Part shown: positions 37,504 through 48,904 of the stretch, in pieces | Layout: each line of letters begins with the position of its first letter | Position numbering within the stretch: the first letter of the stretch is position 1 | Source of the DNA: Pseudoscleropodium purum | Taxonomy: Eukaryota > Streptophyta > Bryopsida > Hypnales > Brachytheciaceae | Length of the DNA: 64,000 nt | NCBI GenBank assembly: GCA_963969395.1 | Contig: OZ017796.1 | Span: 45,684,243 to 45,748,242, forward strand | Direction of reading: 5' to 3' | Notes under the pieces: generated by a model | Told to the model about the DNA's origin: nothing | Seen by the model: the letters and a program-made list of their open reading frames with translations, nothing else | Databases searched by the model: none | Position numbers and translations under genes: made by a program

Positions 37504-38499
37504 GCAACATGGTATAACTACCAGATTTGGACTCCATCTTCATCACTGTAGTTGTGATGTTATATAGAAAACCTCCTATTTCAATTCGGAGATCTCATAT
37601 GATTCCTAAGGGTGTCACCTTTCGTTGATCTGCCATTTTAATAGTAAACAGTGTTGGTTCCAATTTTTGATATCCTTACTTTCAACAGAGTTCCTCAGTA
37701 ATAATATTTACTCCCGAACCCCCGTCCAATAGCACATTGTGTATAGTATAATGTTTGATGTGGACTGTTATAACTGGCATTTCTATATCAAAGTCTTGTG
37801 TTTTGACGTGGCATACTTCCATTGGTTTATCTAGCGTCTTACTTGTTGATATGAATGCTTCCATTACTTGTTGCTTACAGTATGGAGCCAACTCTAAGAG
37901 CTGCCCAATGGTGATATTTGCCTTGGTTTGCTTTAGCACTTCATATACAATTTTCGCTTGCTTCATCTCCTTATTCTTATTGTTCTTAGTATCGCTTGAA
38001 ACCGTTTTTTGCTTTCTAGCCCTTTCTAGCCCTTCTTCATCATTTGTTGGCCTTTCATTTTGTTCTAAAAGCACAAGTGGTTCCTCTTCAGGTGTTTCTC
38101 CTAATTCTTCTTGTAATTTTTGGACATCTTGGGTCACTTGTTGGTGTACCCTTCGTTCGCCCTCCCATTCTTTAGATGCTCGTTCCCGAAGTTCTCCAAA
38201 CTCCTCTGCTTCTAATTGACCTTCCTCAGCCTCATTTCCACTATCATCTTCTTCATTACTACTACTGGTAGATTCTTCCTTCTTTTCTAATTGTTGTTTC
38301 TGTGCCCTTGTCATTGCACAGACATCCGGGGCTACCATATTAGAAGCAATGGTTGGCTTCTCAGTCCCTTGTACTCCTCTTGTTTCCTCTTGGTGTCGTT
38401 TCCAAAGAAAACACTCCTTTTTTATATGCCCCTTCTTATGGCAGTAATAGCACTCGTTGGGATGACTCTCTCTTCGTTCCATACCCGAGTAGTTACGTC
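37504..38499 (-). pseudogene. Third zinc knuckle, acidic linker and aspartic protease
   Basis: The open part is 37682-38482. It opens with a third CCHC knuckle (CYYCHKKGHIKKEC), then a long Glu-rich linker, and ends with the protease active-site region LLDGGSGVNIITEEL (DGGS in place of the usual D-S/T-G). Homology continues past several stops (KVTPLGII, DLRIEIGGFLYNIT, SYTMLLG). Near 37510 the expected LLGRPWL-type motif is broken, apparently by a small deletion that shifts RT into another frame. Protease would process the Gag-Pol polyprotein. Confidence 0.82.
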
Positions 38500-40036
38500 T
38501 TACTTCATCTCGAAATCCTCTATTTTCAAATCTGAATCTATATCAATCCTCAGATTGATTTGTTGGTCCATTGTAATCATTTCTACCCTTATTATATGGG
38601 TTACCTCTTCCTCCATATCCTCCCCGATACGGGTATCTTTCCTACCTATAGTTGTGTCACTCATAGTAATTGTTTCTAGGATGTTCTTGTTCCTGATCCC
38701 GATTCTCAAACTTCCTTCCATTCTCAGTCCTCCTCATATTATTCCATTGAGGTTGGATTTGATTGACTGTTGGTTTTTCCTCTTGATATTGACGATTGTA
38801 TGTGCATTCACTAGTGCGGTGTGTATTTGTATTGCAAATTGTACAATACTTCGTTTGACATTCCGTGGGCAAATGTCCTTCATTGTGGCAGATTTTGCAA
38901 ATTACTCCATTACGGAATTTTTGTTGGTTTGTTGACAGTTGAGCTATCTCTTCTTGTAGCTCGTTTAAAATATCTTTTCCCTTGAACTTTTTGTTTTTTT
39001 TCTTTCTTTTTACTTTTTCATTATCTGAGTCACTACTTGATTCATCCGAATCGGTATCGGAATCTTCTTTTTCTTTCTTATAAAACCCTAATTCTAATTT
39101 CCTTGCAAATGCCAAAGCGTTTTCTAAAGTATCTGTAGGTAGCATAAGGATATACTTTGCATATTCTTTTCATAGGCCATTGAGAAACCAAGTTTTCTTA
39201 AATTGGTCAGGTGGAGATGGATTGAGCTTACTTGAGGACAACATCATTCTTTCAAAGAATTCTTCTACATCTTCATACTTTTCCTGCTTCAGATGTGATA
39301 AACTATCAATCACTTCCCCGTCCGTTTTCTTCTCACGGAATCGGTTAATGAAAGCGGTCTTTAATTCCTCCCATGTCTCGAAGTGGCCTACTAGAAACTG
39401 GGCATACCATTCCAAGGCCTTTTTCTTCAAATATACCGGAAAAAGATCCAATCGTCCATTTTCATCCTAGTTTGCAGAACAAATATGATTAAATTCTTTG
39501 ACAAAGATGTCTGGGTCCCCCTTACCCTTGAATTTGGGTAACTGTATTTTAATCCTTCTCTCCATTGCTATTTTTAGTAATCTTTTTGGTTGAATGATGA
39601 TTTCTGGTGTGACTGGGGTTTGTATTAATTGTACTGATTCTTCTAATGTCTTTATGCGTATGGATGTAAGTGGTCTTGATAGCCGATCTGAAAGTTTGTA
39701 GTCTTGTGTTATAAGTGTTGAATTTTTCAAAATTGTTGTTTTATTAGTTGATGCTTCCAAGTCCTTTGGTGTAGTAACTTCTATTCCTTGTTTTGTTTTG
39801 AGGTCTGTATCGGTATCACTTTCATCTTCTGACTCCTCGTAGTCACTTCTGCTATAGACTGCAGAAAATCTCTTCCATTTATCAGATCTTATTCTTCCTT
39901 GTTTTCTTTCTTCTTTCCGTTTTCTTTGTTTACTTTCCAATTCTGGATCCTCCTTTACTTTTTGAAGTTGAAAAATGTGTTCCCTTTCTGCTTCTTTTTC
40001 TCTTTTAGTATTTGGGGAATTTGATTCTTCGCTCAT
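38500..40036 (-). pseudogene. gag: gag of the retrotransposon
   Basis: This encodes the capsid/nucleocapsid polyprotein. It starts at the ATG at 40036, 130 bases inside the LTR, and stays in one frame in pieces (39467-40036, 39170-39451, 38657-39145). The middle piece matches the Retrotrans_gag fold (LEWYAQFL, TAFINRFRE, EEFFERM). It is followed by an acidic Ser/Asp tract, a Lys-rich patch and two CCHC zinc knuckles (CKICHNEGHLPTEC and CTICNTNTHRTSEC). The stops at about 39466, 39169, 38656 and downstream (TAG, TGA, TGA/TAG/TGA) can each come from one C-to-T change. It would be read through into protease, because the frame is shared. Confidence 0.9.
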
Positions 40037-40144
40037 TGTTCGAATACATCCCGTTCAATTCTTAATTTGTCTTTGAAAGTATTCATTTATATAGTTGCGT
40101 TAGTCTATGGTAATGCTTTTTGTCTTGCTTGACCATTGTCGTTG

Positions 40145-40164
40145 AATCCCCAACATAGTCGCCA
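40145..40164 (-). other. Primer binding site of the retrotransposon
   Basis: Two bases inside the 5' LTR the minus strand reads TGGCGACTATGTTGGGGATT. The TGG start pairs with a tRNA CCA end. The TGGCGACT...GGGGA pattern resembles the tRNA-Arg-type PBS of Ogre/Tat elements rather than the common initiator-Met PBS (inference). Confidence 0.8.
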
Positions 40165-40166
40165 AA

Positions 40167-41108
40167 TGAAACACACTTTTTCCACTTCAAAATGCAAGAT
40201 CTTGTTTTGATTTACTATTACGTTGTAAAAGGAAGTACAATTTTCCTATTTGTTCTTTTGGAAACTCTCTTTTCTTATCTATCTCAAAACCTAAGCTTGT
40301 CTTGAATTTGTATCTCCTTTCGATCTTTTACGATTGTTCTTTGAGAATTTGTCTTTGTGGTTAGTCTTTGTAGTCTTGTAGTCGTGTAGGTTTTGTCTTC
40401 CTTTATTGTCTTGTATATTGTCTTCTTTTTGTGTTGTATTGCTCGAGAGTTGGTCTTGCGGAAATTGCTTGGAAGTTGATCTTTGAATGACTTGGAAGTT
40501 GGTCTTTAAATTGCTCGTAAAATAATGCCTTTACAATGGGAAAAATTTCCTTTATATAGTTTCCCACGGTCACAGGAGACTAAGGAGAAAACCCTAACCA
40601 TTTGACCTTTGGTAATAGGTCCAAGTCTATTCCTCCTATAATACCCTAACTAACTTTTTTTAACTAATTCTTTTCTATAATTAGCCTAGTAACTCTATGT
40701 ACTAAGTGAGTTATGTTGCCGCTTTGGTCTTCCTTGTCTATACTGAAGTGGACTTTTGTACCATTAATAACTTGTGAATTAAGATATTTTACCTCATTAT
40801 TAATTTTTCAATATTGTAGTCTGAAGTATATAATTTAAGATTATGCATTATTATAACCAATACTTTGTGTTTTCCTAATTTTAATTAATTCTTGAAAGTG
40901 CTCAAAAAATACAGGAATCGATATAATTTGTCATTTTCACAATTTAATAACTCTTGTATTTAATACTTTTATACATGTGAATATTTATGTTCCATGTATT
41001 CTAGCATACTTTATCTTCTGATCTAATTAAAAATATCAATAATTATTTTGAGGAATCTAAAGTAAGCCAATTAATAATTTCTTTAAAGGACAACCTACTA
41101 GGTTAACA
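40167..41108 (-). repeat. 5' LTR (right copy), 942 bp
   Basis: This is the promoter LTR for the minus-strand element. It has the same ends as the left LTR and a TATATAAAG box on the minus strand at 40550-40558. It is 27 bp longer, mostly through a ~23-bp tandem duplication near 40469-40514, plus a few bases near 40700. Confidence 0.95.
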
Positions 41109-41113
41109 GTATC
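41109..41113. repeat. Target site duplication GTATC (right)
   Basis: Matches 28966-28970 exactly. Confidence 0.9.
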
Positions 41114-41954
41114 CCCCATTTGCCTCAAGAGGATTCACGCTATTAGAAGATAGTGATCAACAAAAATGAAATTCAGTGCGGCTAAGCTCTTTCTACAGAT
41201 AATAAATTTCCACGAACAAATTTTTGTTTCTAAAATCTAAACAAGTCCATTGACTTACAAATCTAAAAAGAAATATTGGTAACTTTTTATTGACCCTGAA
41301 AAGATCCATGATGCTAAAAGACAATGATCAACCAAAATAAAATTCATTGTAACAAAAATTATTATATATAAAAATAATTTTTATCAACAATTTAAAAAAA
41401 AAATCTAAGCAAGTTTAGCAATAGTGCATAAAAAAAATTATTGGTAGCTTCCTATTAGTCCCGAGAAGACCCACATTGCTATATGATAGTGATCAATCAA
41501 TATTCTATGCAAGCTTATTTCTATCTCCATTCGTCTTTCACATCAATTGAGCTCATCATTCTTATAAAGTATACTTCCAATACTTTAAACATAGCACTGA
41601 AAATTATAATTTTCATCTGAATTCTACATAACCATGGTAATAGATTTACGATAATAGGTTATAGTTGTAGGTACAAAAATTTACTAAAAATAATAAAATT
41701 TGACCAAAATTTTAAGATGGAATGTATCTTAGAAATACTATTAAGTTTTTTAGAGCTTTTTCAAATTTTTGAGCTCAATATTCACATAATCCCTACTCAT
41801 TGCTCATAAGCTCACACTCGCATGCTCACAAAATAGCACCGCTAAGTTGGATGTGTCCAAAAATGTTAAAAAAAAAAATTTTGATACTTGTCCTAAAAAT
41901 GATGATTTGGAAGCATTTTTGGTGATAACATAGCCAAGGAACTTTAGGGGTTAA

Positions 41955-43380
41955 ATTGCAAAAGTTATGAAGAAAAAACACCTCCACGAAAACTGAGGGG
42001 ATACAAAAAAGGACAAGTATTTCTTGCAATCACCCTTGTGTAAAATAGGGCTTTCTAGCGTGTGTATTTTTGAATGTTGAAGATGGTTTCTAGATCATTC
42101 TTTTGGTGAAATCTCATTACCACTAAGGACCACTTTATATCTAGAAGTTGGGCAAATTTATTATACTAGAGGCTAAGAATCCTCACTTGTGATTAGACAA
42201 AATGTTGAAATTGGTCCCAACCCCTTTCCACCTAAAGGGCGGGCCAATTTGGTGCAATGAATTTTTTATTCCAAAAAGACATGATTTGAAATTGTTTTTT
42301 TTTAAATTATTTTTTTCAATAAATCAAATCCATTGGATTTGGAGCAATCAACCTTAAGGTATAAAGTTGCCTTGAAAATTTTAGCCCTCCCCTCTCTCCC
42401 TTCTAGTTTTTTTTAAATGAACCAACTTCTTGGCCTAAAGGCCTTTACACCTCGAAGAATCAACCCTCATTACAATCTTATTATTGTGAGTAATTGAAGC
42501 CGACTTTTAGTCCAAAGGGGGCTGAAATTTGGTGCAATTGGCCTCAAGAAAATTGATCTAGCTTCTAGGTGTTAAGCAACCCTAAGTACTCACAAATTGA
42601 TCATTTTTAGTTTCTTTGTAATTTTTTTCCTCTCTTTTACAAATTAAAAAACATAAAAGTCTCTATTTTCTTCAAAAATTTTGGCATTCCATTTCATGAA
42701 TAAATTTTGACCTACATTTGTATAGGTCTCAAATTTTGGTGATATGTTATTTTTAGCGTTACACTAATTATCCATATTTTATTTTGTTTTAAAATAAATT
42801 TTTTCCAAAAGGTCATAGTATAGCCAATACAAATTTAAATACTACAAAAAACAACCGCCCTTTCTTGCAATTTCCCTTTGCAAAAGATTGTTTATTTTTT
42901 TTGAAGATTTTATACAAGGATGTCCATTGGATGAGTAATTACATGAATTTTTTTTAAATTATAAAGTAGATTTTTAAAGACCGTATATTGATTATGACTA
43001 TGCATGTTATGTCCTTCAATCTCATTTTTTTTATAACCTCAATTCTAGATTTGACATGTAAATTGAAGATCAAAAGACCTTAAATTAATTTCATAGTTTT
43101 AACATTCTTTTGATCAAACATTACAATTTTTCAATCTATAAATAACATTATTATATTTTCTTTTCTTAGGGGATCCATACCATGTCTAGTTGAATTTGTA
43201 CAATTATGATTCTAAGAGAATTGATTAAACTAATCAAAACTTAGGCCAATTTGTTTAGTTTTGAACAAACTCTAAGAAGCTCCAAAAATACTTTGGGCAT
43301 TTAGATGTTAACCCCTAAAGACCATAGAGACAGACAGATAGAGAGAGACAGTCAAAGAAAGACAGAGAGAGACAGAGAGA
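41955..43380. other. AT-rich sequence, possible TTAA-family end, GA-rich tract
   Basis: No gene. TTAACCCCTAAAGACCATAG at about 43308 resembles a TTAA-family left end. A degenerate GACAGA/GAGA tract follows at 43327-43380. Confidence 0.4.
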
Positions 43381-43586
43381 TTAAAATCAAAGTTCAATTT
43401 TTTTTCTTGGATAAAATGACTTGGAGGGGGCATATCTCAAAACTTTTACAAATGAAAAATTTGCCTATTTTGACTACATGGATTAAAATCAAAGTTCAAA
43501 TTTTTTTTCTTGGATAAAATAACTTGGGGGGGGGGGCATATCTCAAAACTTTCACAAATGAAAAATTTGCCTATTTTGACTACATG
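43381..43586. repeat. Tandem duplication, period 102 bp
   Basis: TTAAAATCAAAGTTCAA...CTATTTTGACTACATG occurs at 43381 and again at 43483, nearly identical except for a G-run expansion to 11 G (43526-43536) in the second copy. Confidence 0.9.
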
Positions 43587-44894
43587 CATAATGAATAGTT
43601 GTGAAAACAAGATTTTTACATAATGTAGCCCATCAACTATTAGTTGTTCTAACTAATTAGCCATTACCCACTCCATAATCCATCATTAGAGAAAATTAGG
43701 GCCCTATGTAGGACCATTTCACTCTAAACCAGCACGACCCAAATGTAGTTGAATAATATTTTTGATAATTGAAATTATATTTTAAAATTGAAATGTCATA
43801 TCAAATTTTATTTTGTTTTTTTAAATATTCTTTATTCAACTATATTTGGCTCCTAGTTTAGAGTCAGACAAATGTCTAGAGGCCTCAAATTTTTTCTTAT
43901 GCAAATGTTTTTTTAGATGTTCTCTCATTGGCTAGGTCTTTCTCCCAAGAAAATTTGTAGTGAGAATCTTTTGAAGTAATTGAGTTTGAAAAATGACCTA
44001 AGATGGAGTTTCTATCCAAATTAAGATTTTTTTTCTAACTATGGAAAGACAACTTGATGAACTAAGTAAGAAAAAATAATATAGAATTTTATTTCTTTTA
44101 TGGGATTTGGAAGCCCTTGAAGTTGGACAATGACTATAAAATGGTTGTATGGGCTTGTAGGGGCTAATTTTTTTGATAAGGCAAGAAGAATTGGAATCTA
44201 AATTGTTTCATGTATTTTTTTTTTTTTTTGTGGCCAATTAGTTGTGAATTTTTTAAATGAAGCACTTTCTTTGACATATTTATTGACATATTGTCTAACA
44301 CACTTTCAATACTCTTTCAGTTTGACACTCTTTTTGACATTTTTTTTCAACTATTAATATAAATTTTTGACACTTTATTTGACATTAAAATGACTAAGAA
44401 AAAATCCAATGTTGTTTTCAACACTATAGTGTCAATAAAGTGACAAAATAATTTGAATTATATGACAATTTTTTTTTTTTTTTTAAAGTGTAAAAAAAGT
44501 GTTGAAAACAACAGCCTTTGGGGATAGTGATTATTCATATTGGGGATGTTATTCCTTGGCTTTATCTTTGGTTCTTCGAACAATTATATGCTATTTAGAA
44601 TCTGCCCACCCTAGCTCATACTACATCCCTTCTGCGCAGGAAAAAACAATTCCTTGAATAATGATATACCTATTGAAATTTTCAATAAACACAAATTAAA
44701 TCTTCAAATATATAGATTTGCATATTTTCTAAATACAATATTACATGAATTGCCATTGTGGATGCCACTACGTAAGTTTTCTTTACTTAATTAGGACTTC
44801 AAAGCACCTTTGTTGCCTAACAACCTACAATTCATGAGGCCTCAATCAAAAATTTAACCCTAGATAGAGTAGGAATTCAAATATTGAACAATGG
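43587..44894. other. AT-rich sequence without recognisable genes
   Basis: Repeated TTTGACA/TTGACACT words occur at 44270-44470. No gene, RNA gene or element end is supported. Confidence 0.35.
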
Positions 44895-46735
44895 ATAAAG
44901 CAAACATGTTCCAAGCACACAAAATTCTATTTTTTCATCCATCTAATTGCTTGTAAATTTTTGTAGTAATTCTTTTACATTTATAAGGTATAGGTTTTTA
45001 GAATAATCTTTGCAAATATTTTATATTTCAAGTAGTATAAGTATGTTTGACCTCAACAAATAAATTTTTCAAATCTTATGAATGGCTAATATAAGAATTT
45101 GTAGTAGAAATTCCAAAAGCTTTAACCACATAGATTCCAAGATATTTGCATTTAATGCAAAGAAAATAAATTCCTTTGCACCTAATTCAACTAGATTTGG
45201 GGGACTTTGAATCATCTTAAGTGAAATTTTTTGCACTATTGATTTTGAATTTCTAATTTTTTTATGTTGAAAAATTGAATTAAGAGTCAAGGAAAAATAT
45301 TTTAAAAAAAATTGAACTATACTCATGAAAAAATTCTTAAATAGAAGTAGGTTCAAGATTGAAGAGAGAAGTAAAATATTAATATCTCTAAGATGGAATT
45401 GAAGCATACGAATCTATTAATGAAATTGCTCTAGCAAGAAATCTTAACCTTTAAAATTTTACTTTGAAAATTGTGAAAATTGATTTAAAAAATGAATTTT
45501 TCAAGTTATTTTTTCAAAAAGATATATTGATTGCTAGAAAAGTAAGATTGTCTAAATGGAATGAATAAAAGCTTTCACATTACAAATCCAAATGGAATAA
45601 ATAAAAGCTTTCTATGCAGTTAAAAATACAATCTACAAGAAGAAAATTTTCTTTAAAACATTATTTTACATTTTTTTTAATTTTAATTTTTGGTTTACAA
45701 TAGGTCATTGAATTTTAGTTTGAACAATTAGTCAATAATTTTAGTTTCTATCAATAAGACACCAAGAAACTTGATGGTATAGTGAAAAAAATGCTTCGTT
45801 GGCACTAAGAGAGAATGGAGGATGAAGAGGTCTTTTATACTAAAATTCATTCAATGAACACTCAAAGGATATAAGATAACTTGAAGATGAGAGCTTGACC
45901 TCTCTTTGTCAACTTAAAAATGTAAAAATTGTGGTTAAAGTAGAAATTCAGACCTCAATTTAGCATAGGAGAATAACATTTTTTTTAAACTTTGAAATAA
46001 GAAAAGTTGGTAAGCCAATCTAGCTTGTATTTCCAAATATTGAAATACCCATTTCAGATTTTGAGACTCCAATCAAAATTTATGGACAAAATTTAGAAAG
46101 AATGTTTGAAAATGTCCCAAAAATGTCCCTTCCAACCCGTTTCTAAATTTTGTCCAAAACTTTTTATTAGAGGGTCTATGTTTCAAGTAGGTTTTGGAGA
46201 TGAAAATTAGCTTGATTTCCCAACTTTTCTTAGTTCAAAGTTTTTTGAAAAAAATTATTCTACTATACCTAAATGAGGTCTAAATTTCTACTTTCAATAC
46301 AATTCCTGCTTTTCAATTGACTTAGTATTGAAATTGTAAAAGATAAAAAAAATCCAATGTTGATGCAATAACTATGCACAAATATGATGTTGTGTGATTA
46401 TTGCATTGGATTTATATATCCTAAATAAACACTAATGCTACACAAAGTCAATCGGTCATCATGAAACCACTAAAGTCATACATATTTTGTCATACATAGT
46501 TATTGTGCAATTTAAGCTCTACTAATTCGAATATCAATGACCTATCTAAATTCTATGGTATTAGTAATTGTCAATATTGTATCGTAACAATATTTCAAAA
46601 TGAATCAATGGAACATGAAAGCAGTGTTTGACAATAATTGTACAATTACTATTGACAATTTGTGACAGAGGAACTTTAAAATGAGGAATTTGCCCAAAAT
46701 CCTTTTTATCCCTTGTAGGAACAATGGGACTTATA
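44895..46735. mobile_element. Decayed TTAA-family element, interrupted
   Basis: 45070-45720 matches the body of the 58523-59454 copy and 46665-46735 matches its right end (TTGCCCAAAATC..CAATGGGA). About 940 bp of other sequence (about 45720-46660) lies between, including a long hairpin. The left boundary is approximate and no TTAA ends remain. Confidence 0.5.
45940..46292. repeat. 353-bp foldback hairpin
   Basis: The left arm starts GTAGAAATTCAGACCTCA. The reverse complement of the right end starts GTAGAAATTTAGACCTCA, and the match continues inward for over 100 bases with only a short unmatched centre near 46116. It looks like a MITE. Half-copies occur at 2622-2880. Confidence 0.7.
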
Positions 46736-47347
46736 GGTTATAGGACATTTGATGTTTCCATTTGATCAAACTTAATTAGTTTTCTATATTCAAATATACC
46801 TTCAAAAATTGATATTTCTCTCATGTAGTAAAATATATATAATTTTTATAATAAATTTTTTTAAACCATAGTAATTAGAAATTTTTAGATAATTTGGAGA
46901 TAATAGTGATATTAAACATCATGGTATAATTGATGTACTTCTTGAGCTCACACAAAGAAAAATTTGATAGAAAAGTTCAAAAGTGATGTATTTTCAATTT
47001 TCAAGATTCTACCTTCAAAGTGACTATTACAAAAATTATAGTTTAAAAATTTTGGAAAAAAAATAAAAGGAATAAAAAGTAGATTATTGGAACTATATTT
47101 TCTAAGGCAAGCTCCAAGACATTTAAAATCAAGAACTATATAAAATTCAAGATTGACCCTAAAATTATATTCTTCATGTAGCTTTGTCTCAGGGGGGCAA
47201 TAAGTGGTAGAAGTAGGCATATAGGTGCGAACAAATGTATGGTGCCAAAAAAACATCAAGGCTCAAAATTATAAAGTGATTAATTATACCAAAATGTTCT
47301 TGGATGTATTATAAAATACTATAGGTTATGAAATAATGGGATGTACA

Positions 47348-48106
47348 GTTAGGTACACTTCATTTACAAATTCTTGACTGTAGCAGTGATGCACAAGAAA
47401 GTTCATGAACTTGGTCAAGCTATATCATGCTCAAAAACATTTGGATCTTTAAACCAAAAGTTGCAGTGGATCCTAGTGAAGAGTACTTTATTAACACAAG
47501 AAATATAAACATGAAAACTTCACAATGATGAAGTATAGTACAATGAATGTGCAAATTGCCTACCTTAGAGTGTGGCAAAAAAACAAGAGGACTTTTTTCA
47601 AAGCTTGTATATGCTCCCCTTCCTATAATGGATGTTCTTTTTGATTTGAATATTGGTGTAAGACATTGGTCAACATATGTTTCATGACTTTTTTTCCAGA
47701 CTCGAATCCGCCGAGAGTCTTTATCCAATGAAACAAGAAAGAAGAAGGCCGGGAAGTAATCCCATAAGCGCTGGCGCTCCCATTCAACCTAGGCACAGTT
47801 GGTCAGGTATAAGCCCTCCCTTGCAAAAAAATCGGAAAATTGAAACAATTTGCAATAGCGATGGAAAATCAAGTGGCGGCAATGCCATTTGAGGGAGTAA
47901 TGGAATGTGATATTTTTAATCCACAATGGTAACGCATTAGACATCCGAACGTAGAGCCCTAGTCATAGAACTAGTGGTGGACCAATTTGCAAAATTTGGA
48001 GGAAAAAGGGCACTTCCACCAATGGTGGCAAATGAAGAAAGAATTGAAAACTATGGAGGAGCAGGGAAGGCGAAGGCCCAGATTTTGTAAATGAAGTACA
48101 CCTAAC
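47348..48106. mobile_element. 759-bp TIR element carrying a possible gene fragment
   Basis: GTTAGGTACACTTCATTTAC (47348 on) and the reverse complement of 48084-48106 match at 21 of 23 positions. TACA flanks the left end, and also the right end if that extends to 48113. The right half has a different base composition. After a TTTTTTTCCAG acceptor-like site at about 47699 it has two stretches of protein-like sequence (about 47700-47892, and about 47940-48090 including KFGGKRALPPMVANEERIE). This looks like a Pack-type captured exon; the source gene is not recognised. Confidence 0.6.
47700..48090 (+). pseudogene. Possible captured exon fragment, unidentified
   Basis: Two open stretches lie in different frames: one to 47892 (GSNPISAGAPIQPRHSWSG) and one of about 49 codons from about 47943 (VIELVVDQFAKFGG). 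Codon-like composition and a preceding acceptor-like site support a gene origin. Stops and frame changes mean it is not functional here. Confidence 0.35.
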
Positions 48107-48119
48107 TAACTAACTACAA

Positions 48120-48120
<1 letters not shown>

Positions 48121-48150
<30 letters not shown>
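48121..48150. repeat. (ATT)n microsatellite
   Basis: About ten ATT units, directly outside the right end of the TIR element. Confidence 0.9.
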
Positions 48151-48152
<2 letters not shown>

Positions 48153-48904
48153 AATAATAAAATTTAAGATTTACATTCCAAGTGTGAGATTCTTAAACTA
48201 GAATAAGTCTCTCTTCAAACTCTTAAGTTTTTTTAAAAGATTCTAGAAGTGCCGCCTTGTGTGAAGGGTCGAGAGGCCAAAGTCGGGGTTTTCTGAAATT
48301 TGATTGGTAGAGGCCAACAGACTCTCAATCTTGAACCCATGTGTGAAGCAGCCCTAATTTAGCCCTTGAATTTCAAGGGCTGCTTGGTGTGTAACTAGTT
48401 AATTAAATTTGATTTGTTATGGTTTCTATCTAAAGTAAAAATTAAAATTGTTGTAGAAAAAAAATGCTTCTCCAAGGACTGGCTTCCTTGGTTTTGTATA
48501 CTATTTTTCCTATCAATGGAAATTGTCCATGTATTTCAAGGAAAAAAATTTGTGAATGAGAAACTTGTCATGAATTAAGTTGTAAGTGTATGTTGTTCAT
48601 GGTGATGACAAGAAAATTTCATCAAGCTCAATAAACTTGATAAAGGGACAAAAACATTGTTTTTCACCCCATATTATATTTGATCCACTGATTTAAATGA
48701 ACACATCTCAAATTTATTACGTTTATAAAATTTCCAAAGTTAGTGATGGTAGACTTCCTGAAAAAAATTCTAGTAACTTTTTTTTGAAAGTCAAATAGAA
48801 TTGACATTCAACCTAAGAAGTTTCATATTATTTGGAGTTTTGTAGAATTAGATATGAGTTTTTGAACATTCAAGAACTAAAAGGGTTAAGAAGTGTAGAT
48901 TGTT

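Larger units (their letters stand above)
28971..41108 (-). mobile_element. 12.1-kb Ty3/gypsy LTR retrotransposon, full length but decayed
   Basis: The element is bounded by two LTRs beginning TG and ending CA, and by the 5-bp target duplication GTATC (28966-28970 and 41109-41113). On the minus strand the order is LTR, PBS, gag, protease, RT, RNase H, integrase, a long extra coding region, polypurine tract, LTR. RT before integrase defines Ty3/gypsy. The PBS type, the F-L-D-D RT and the DGGS protease recall the plant Tat/Athila branch (inference). At 12.1 kb it is longer than most, because of about 4 kb after integrase. Stops and frameshifts make this copy non-autonomous. It sits inside a hAT-like element. 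Confidence 0.96.
28427..41846. mobile_element. hAT-like element, about 1.28 kb, split by the LTR retrotransposon
   Basis: Terminal inverted repeats of about 35 bases are visible: left CAGAGTTGCTATTCTGTGAG, right (reverse complement) CTTAGCGGTGCTATTTTGTG, both continuing into GAGCATG.GAGTGTGAGC. The 8-bp TTGGATGT is duplicated at 28419-28426 and 41847-41854, as expected for hAT. The flanking repeat becomes continuous if the element and one duplication copy are removed. Without the LTR element it is 28427-28970 plus 41114-41846. There is no transposase, so it is non-autonomous. Confidence 0.85.
27592..41954. mobile_element. ~935-bp TTAA-family element, outermost layer of the nest
   Basis: The left part (27592-28426) begins near TTGACCTTAAAGGACCAAGG. 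The right part (41855-41954) ends AAGGAACTTTAGGGGTTAA. With the hAT-like insertion removed the length is about 935 bp, like the other family members. From 27840 on it matches the right arm of the foldback element at 54245-54935. Non-coding. Confidence 0.72.

Noticed and set aside
37755..38935. Ser/Cys- and Ile/Ser-rich plus-strand frames of 154 and 214 codons
   Set aside because: They are antisense to gag/protease coding sequence, which has recognisable zinc knuckles and a protease motif.
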